Program-made: the position numbers and the translations under genes
The notes under the pieces: model-generated
Database searches by the model: none
What the model saw: only the letters and a program-made list of their open reading frames with translations
Told to the model about the DNA's origin: nothing
Shown: piece by piece, positions 60,822 through 64,000 of the stretch
Numbering within the stretch: the stretch's first letter is position 1
Layout of the letters: every line of letters starts with the position of its first letter
NCBI RefSeq assembly: GCF_018320785.1
Contig: NC_054872.1
Span: 23,394,769 to 23,458,768 of the forward strand
DNA from: Cheilinus undulatus
Lineage: Eukaryota; Chordata; Actinopteri; Labriformes; Labridae
DNA length: 64,000 bases
Reading direction: 5' to 3'

Positions 60822-63800
60822 CTAAATTGCCCGTTTATTCTCTCAAAGTTGATTGAAACCTGAAAATTTAGACTAGGGCAGTAAAATGGGCATAAGTGAA
60901 AGGGATTAGTATGAATATTAATAATTTTCACTCCTTTTAGATATTTTTTAAACTTTCGGCTACTTTAAAACATGCGTCATGACATTGACCCATACACCAA
61001 TCAGCCATTGCATAATGGCCAATAATGCAATCTAATGCTGCATCTGTTGTTTCAACTAAGAGGTTTTTGCTTGGTTGATGGAAGATATTGCTGTGAATGT
61101 GAAAAAATGCTGTGTTTGACTTAATGACAATCAGATTTTTTAGAATTTCTTTTTAGTTTCTGTGTTTGGACTTTTTATTTTAACTTTTCTGAGCTGGTCA
61201 AATCAGAGGCTTAGAGATGTTCCAGAGCATAATCCCAACCTCCTCTCAAAAATATCAAAGCATAGACTATGTTAGCATCTTCCACTCTTCCCCTTGATTG
61301 TAAAATACCACAAGTTTCAAAATTACACTTTGCAGTTCTGCTGGCTATGCTACTCAATAGACCATGGTTGTAAATTGCTAAGCTAATTTGCATGCAGAAA
61401 CAAACATTAGCATTCTGCGGCAAAATGAAGGGAAATAGGCGGACTCTTATGAGGAGTAGTGTCCTCAGGTTATGAAACTGAAATTCAGTCAGGACCACTT
61501 TGTCAAGAAAGACATGATTTGGGGTATTTATTTCTCTTTATGAGCTGTTATTAGTTTGCACCTATTCCTGTGATCTATATTTGACCCTGTGGCTGTTTTG
61601 GAAGCCCCTTTCCCTTCCATGAGCCTACATTGAAACCATCAAGCAGGATCGGCACATGTTCCTGCCTTTCCTGTGCCTACAAGCCTGAGGCAGGGGGAGA
61701 AGCAGCAACAGAAACAGAGTAAAGCAGGCATCAGTGACAACATGATAAGTCACAAGCATAATAAAGGAGTAGCTGGGGTGGAGGACGGTTGCATGAAGCA
61801 GCTTGCAGAGGGAGCAGCAAAGCATAGCCAGGTTAGAGTAGTTTAAATATGGCAGTATGAGTATGAGCAGCTGATTGCGTGTTTAGAGCAAATCAGCTGA
61901 TGAGGGCTTGTGTGAGGTCAGCTGTGTTGCCTGCATGGACTTCAAGCTATATTTGAGCAGCTTTAACTTTGAAATAAGGGGCATAATGTATGTGTATAAC
62001 AAAGGCTCTCTTCACCTGTCTTAAAACAGGCTGAAACACATATCTTTAATAAGACTTAAGACATGACAAACAAAAGAAAAAATAAAGCAACAAACTTCTC
62101 ACACATTTACCCTAGTGCCAACTCCTGTTCACCTTAAGTTGAGGGATATCGCCCTGTTCAAGTTTTTGTGGCGTCCAACAGTGAACTTGAAATTTCTCCA
62201 AGTGATGTAACCCAATAACCTGATTTTCATAGCTCTGTAGGCACGGATATGTAAAAGATTTGACTGGATCTCATAGCTTTTACTTACTTTTTAAAAACTT
62301 AAATGCTGAATATCCTTTCTCAGGGTTATGTTAATCAAAATAAAACAAAAACTGAACTGTAGCATAACATTTCCTTGTAGAAATAGACAATGTGCTTCAT
62401 ACATATGCACTGTTGTGTGATCTTTTCACAGGAAGCCTGAGCAGATGAGTAAAGGAATCCCGTTCTCACAGGAGACCCCTCCTCTGCTCTGAGACTGTTT
62501 CATTTCCTGGGCCCCATGTAGACAGAGAGGATCTGTGTGCTGTCAGTGAACTGAAACAGAAACAAAAACAAACATCCTCCCCACCCCCCCAAAAAAGACA
62601 CAGAAGCACACCCAGAGCATGTTTTCTCTCTGACACACACAGGGAGAGGCAGTTGTATGTATCCTGACATCACCACATGAGACCACCTGGTCATGACATC
62701 CATTGCGCATTAACAGTTCTGCTTGTGACGACCTTGGGGTGACCCTCAGGACCATCAGGAAGGCTCCTGGACAGAATTCCTTGTTTCCTTTGGACTGTTT
62801 CAGTCTGATGTGATCGTAAAAAAAATCACCACAAACTTGAAACAAACACAACAGTAAAAGATTTTGGACAGCTCTATGTGTCTCTTTCATTACTTCTTTT
62901 CTTCCCATTAGCTTGTTTTTAGAATTTTTTTTTTTTCCTGATTATTTTTGTTTTTGTTTTCAGTCAGTCCTACGAGAACCAGCTGAGGAAAGCAGTGAAC
63001 AGTGGATGGACAAAGTTATAAAGCTTTCTGTTTTCAGACAAAGTCCAAAGCTATAAAACAAAAGTTCACGCAAGGTTCGTCTCTCTCAATGTGTTATGTA
63101 ACATTTTGACCAAGAAAAAAAAAAAAACCTCATCAGGCACAAAAACATATAAGAAATTATATAATTAAAACTAATCTACACAAATAAATCATCTTATCTT
63201 ATGTATTCTTAGATTTCACCTCAGCATGATGACGTTTGACATGCTGTAAAAGGTAATCATTTATGAGTATTAAAGGAGTAATGCCATCATTTACAGGTTA
63301 CAACAGCTCATTATGTCAGTAAAAGAATTCTTACCCCGGAGCCACACATAAGCTGCATAACACACTGAACACTGCACAGTTCTGTAGCCCTGAGCTACAC
63401 CCAATGGCAGGTTATCAAAGTTTCATGAAGTGATAAAGTGGCCTCTTAAAGGATTTTTTCTCCTAGCCTATTTTTCTTTTTGAATGACATTTAAAATTCA
63501 GAAGGATGGGAGTGTAACACTGTGTGTTGTTCTTAGACAGACGCTATGGCTTCTGGGACAAGGGGCAGACGTTCACTTAGATATACTGACTGAGTTTGAA
63601 GTGAAGCTCCACCTTACTGTACATGTAAGTGTATAGTGACTGATCAAAGTGGTCAAAGCTGAAGCACTTAAACTCTACATGTTACCTGTAGCCATTCACA
63701 CACTGATGGTACTAATAGTATTTCAGTCAGGAGAGACTCAGTAAGAGTTTAACAATGATTTATTTTAAAAGTTTGGAAATGTTTGAAATTGTGAAATGTC

Positions 63801-64000
63801 TTGACAAATAGACTCCATCATGATGTCTTTATGAGCTTGAATGTGAGGCTTTCACTGGTAGCGATAACAGAAAGAATAAGGTAAGATGAGGAATGGACTT
63901 CTGAGAATCTTGACCCAGACACTGATGAGATGACTTGGAATTAGCGATGAAGGGATGAAGGATGCATGCAGGAGCTGGACCAGAGCACCCATGGGATATG
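60822..64000. other. Distal interval, no assigned gene
   Basis: No gene can be assigned. Two + strand spots have strong 3' splice-site features followed by short open frames: TTTTCACAG at 62423-62431, then a frame ending SQETPPLL and a stop; and a long T-rich tract ending TTTTGTTTTCAG at 62962, then QSYENQLRKAVNSGW and a stop. Neither is linked to a recognisable exon chain. Confidence 0.35.

Noticed and set aside
62543-62908. 121-codon minus-strand ORF
   Set aside because: Low-complexity residues (FVFVSVSV) and no domain or conserved motif. Likely chance.

Overview
The window is nuclear DNA from a ray-finned fish, most likely a teleost. It has intron-split vertebrate genes, long AT-rich non-coding stretches, Tc1-like transposons, fish-type non-LTR retrotransposons, tRNA-derived SINE fragments and (GATA)n/(CA)n microsatellites. 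The species cannot be fixed by eye. Three protein-coding genes are certain, all on the + strand. They are pigv (1295-3897, 3 coding exons, ER GPI-anchor mannosyltransferase), zdhhc18 (6722-14172, 9 coding exons, Golgi-type protein S-palmitoyltransferase) and tent5b, formerly fam46b (41174-45157, 2 coding exons, non-canonical poly(A) polymerase). I rebuilt their exon chains by hand, and every junction keeps the reading frame.

Layout: 1-820 holds an antisense LINE 3' end. 823-4340 holds pigv with its 5' leader and 3' UTR. 4340-6100 is AT-rich spacer with a run of microsatellites. 6140-15600 holds the zdhhc18 promoter, gene and 3' UTR, with hAT-like and SINE-like debris in intron 5. 15600-40850 is a 25-kb gene-free interval filled with old repeats: a broken LINE at 18557-21530, Tc1-like fragments near 29.0 and 39.0 kb, a LINE tail at 36.5-37.4 kb, a SINE at 35.9 kb and GCTA-rich repeats. 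40850-45157 holds the tent5b promoter and gene. From there to 64000 is mostly non-coding, with a Tc1-like element at 52.1-53.3 kb, an antisense LINE endonuclease fragment at 59.1-60.1 kb and a few orphan exon-like ORFs that I could not assign.

The three genes are neighbours by ancestry, not members of one pathway. PIGV, ZDHHC18 and TENT5B also lie together on human 1p36.11, so this is conserved synteny. The several genes found between ZDHHC18 and TENT5B in human are not visible here.

I saw no new gene system. The most notable signal is a textbook AT-AC, U12-type (minor spliceosome) intron in zdhhc18 at 8854-11407. Without it the gene cannot be spliced in frame. Other points worth a second look are a uORF that overlaps the first pigv AUG, perfect inverted repeats at 17342-17389, 42564-42597 and 60292-60321, a spaced repeat built on GGTTACACC at 60.3-60.8 kb, a three-copy GCTA/TAAGGG repeat family with one copy split by a Tc1-like element, and a possible minus-strand terminal exon at 54346-54495.
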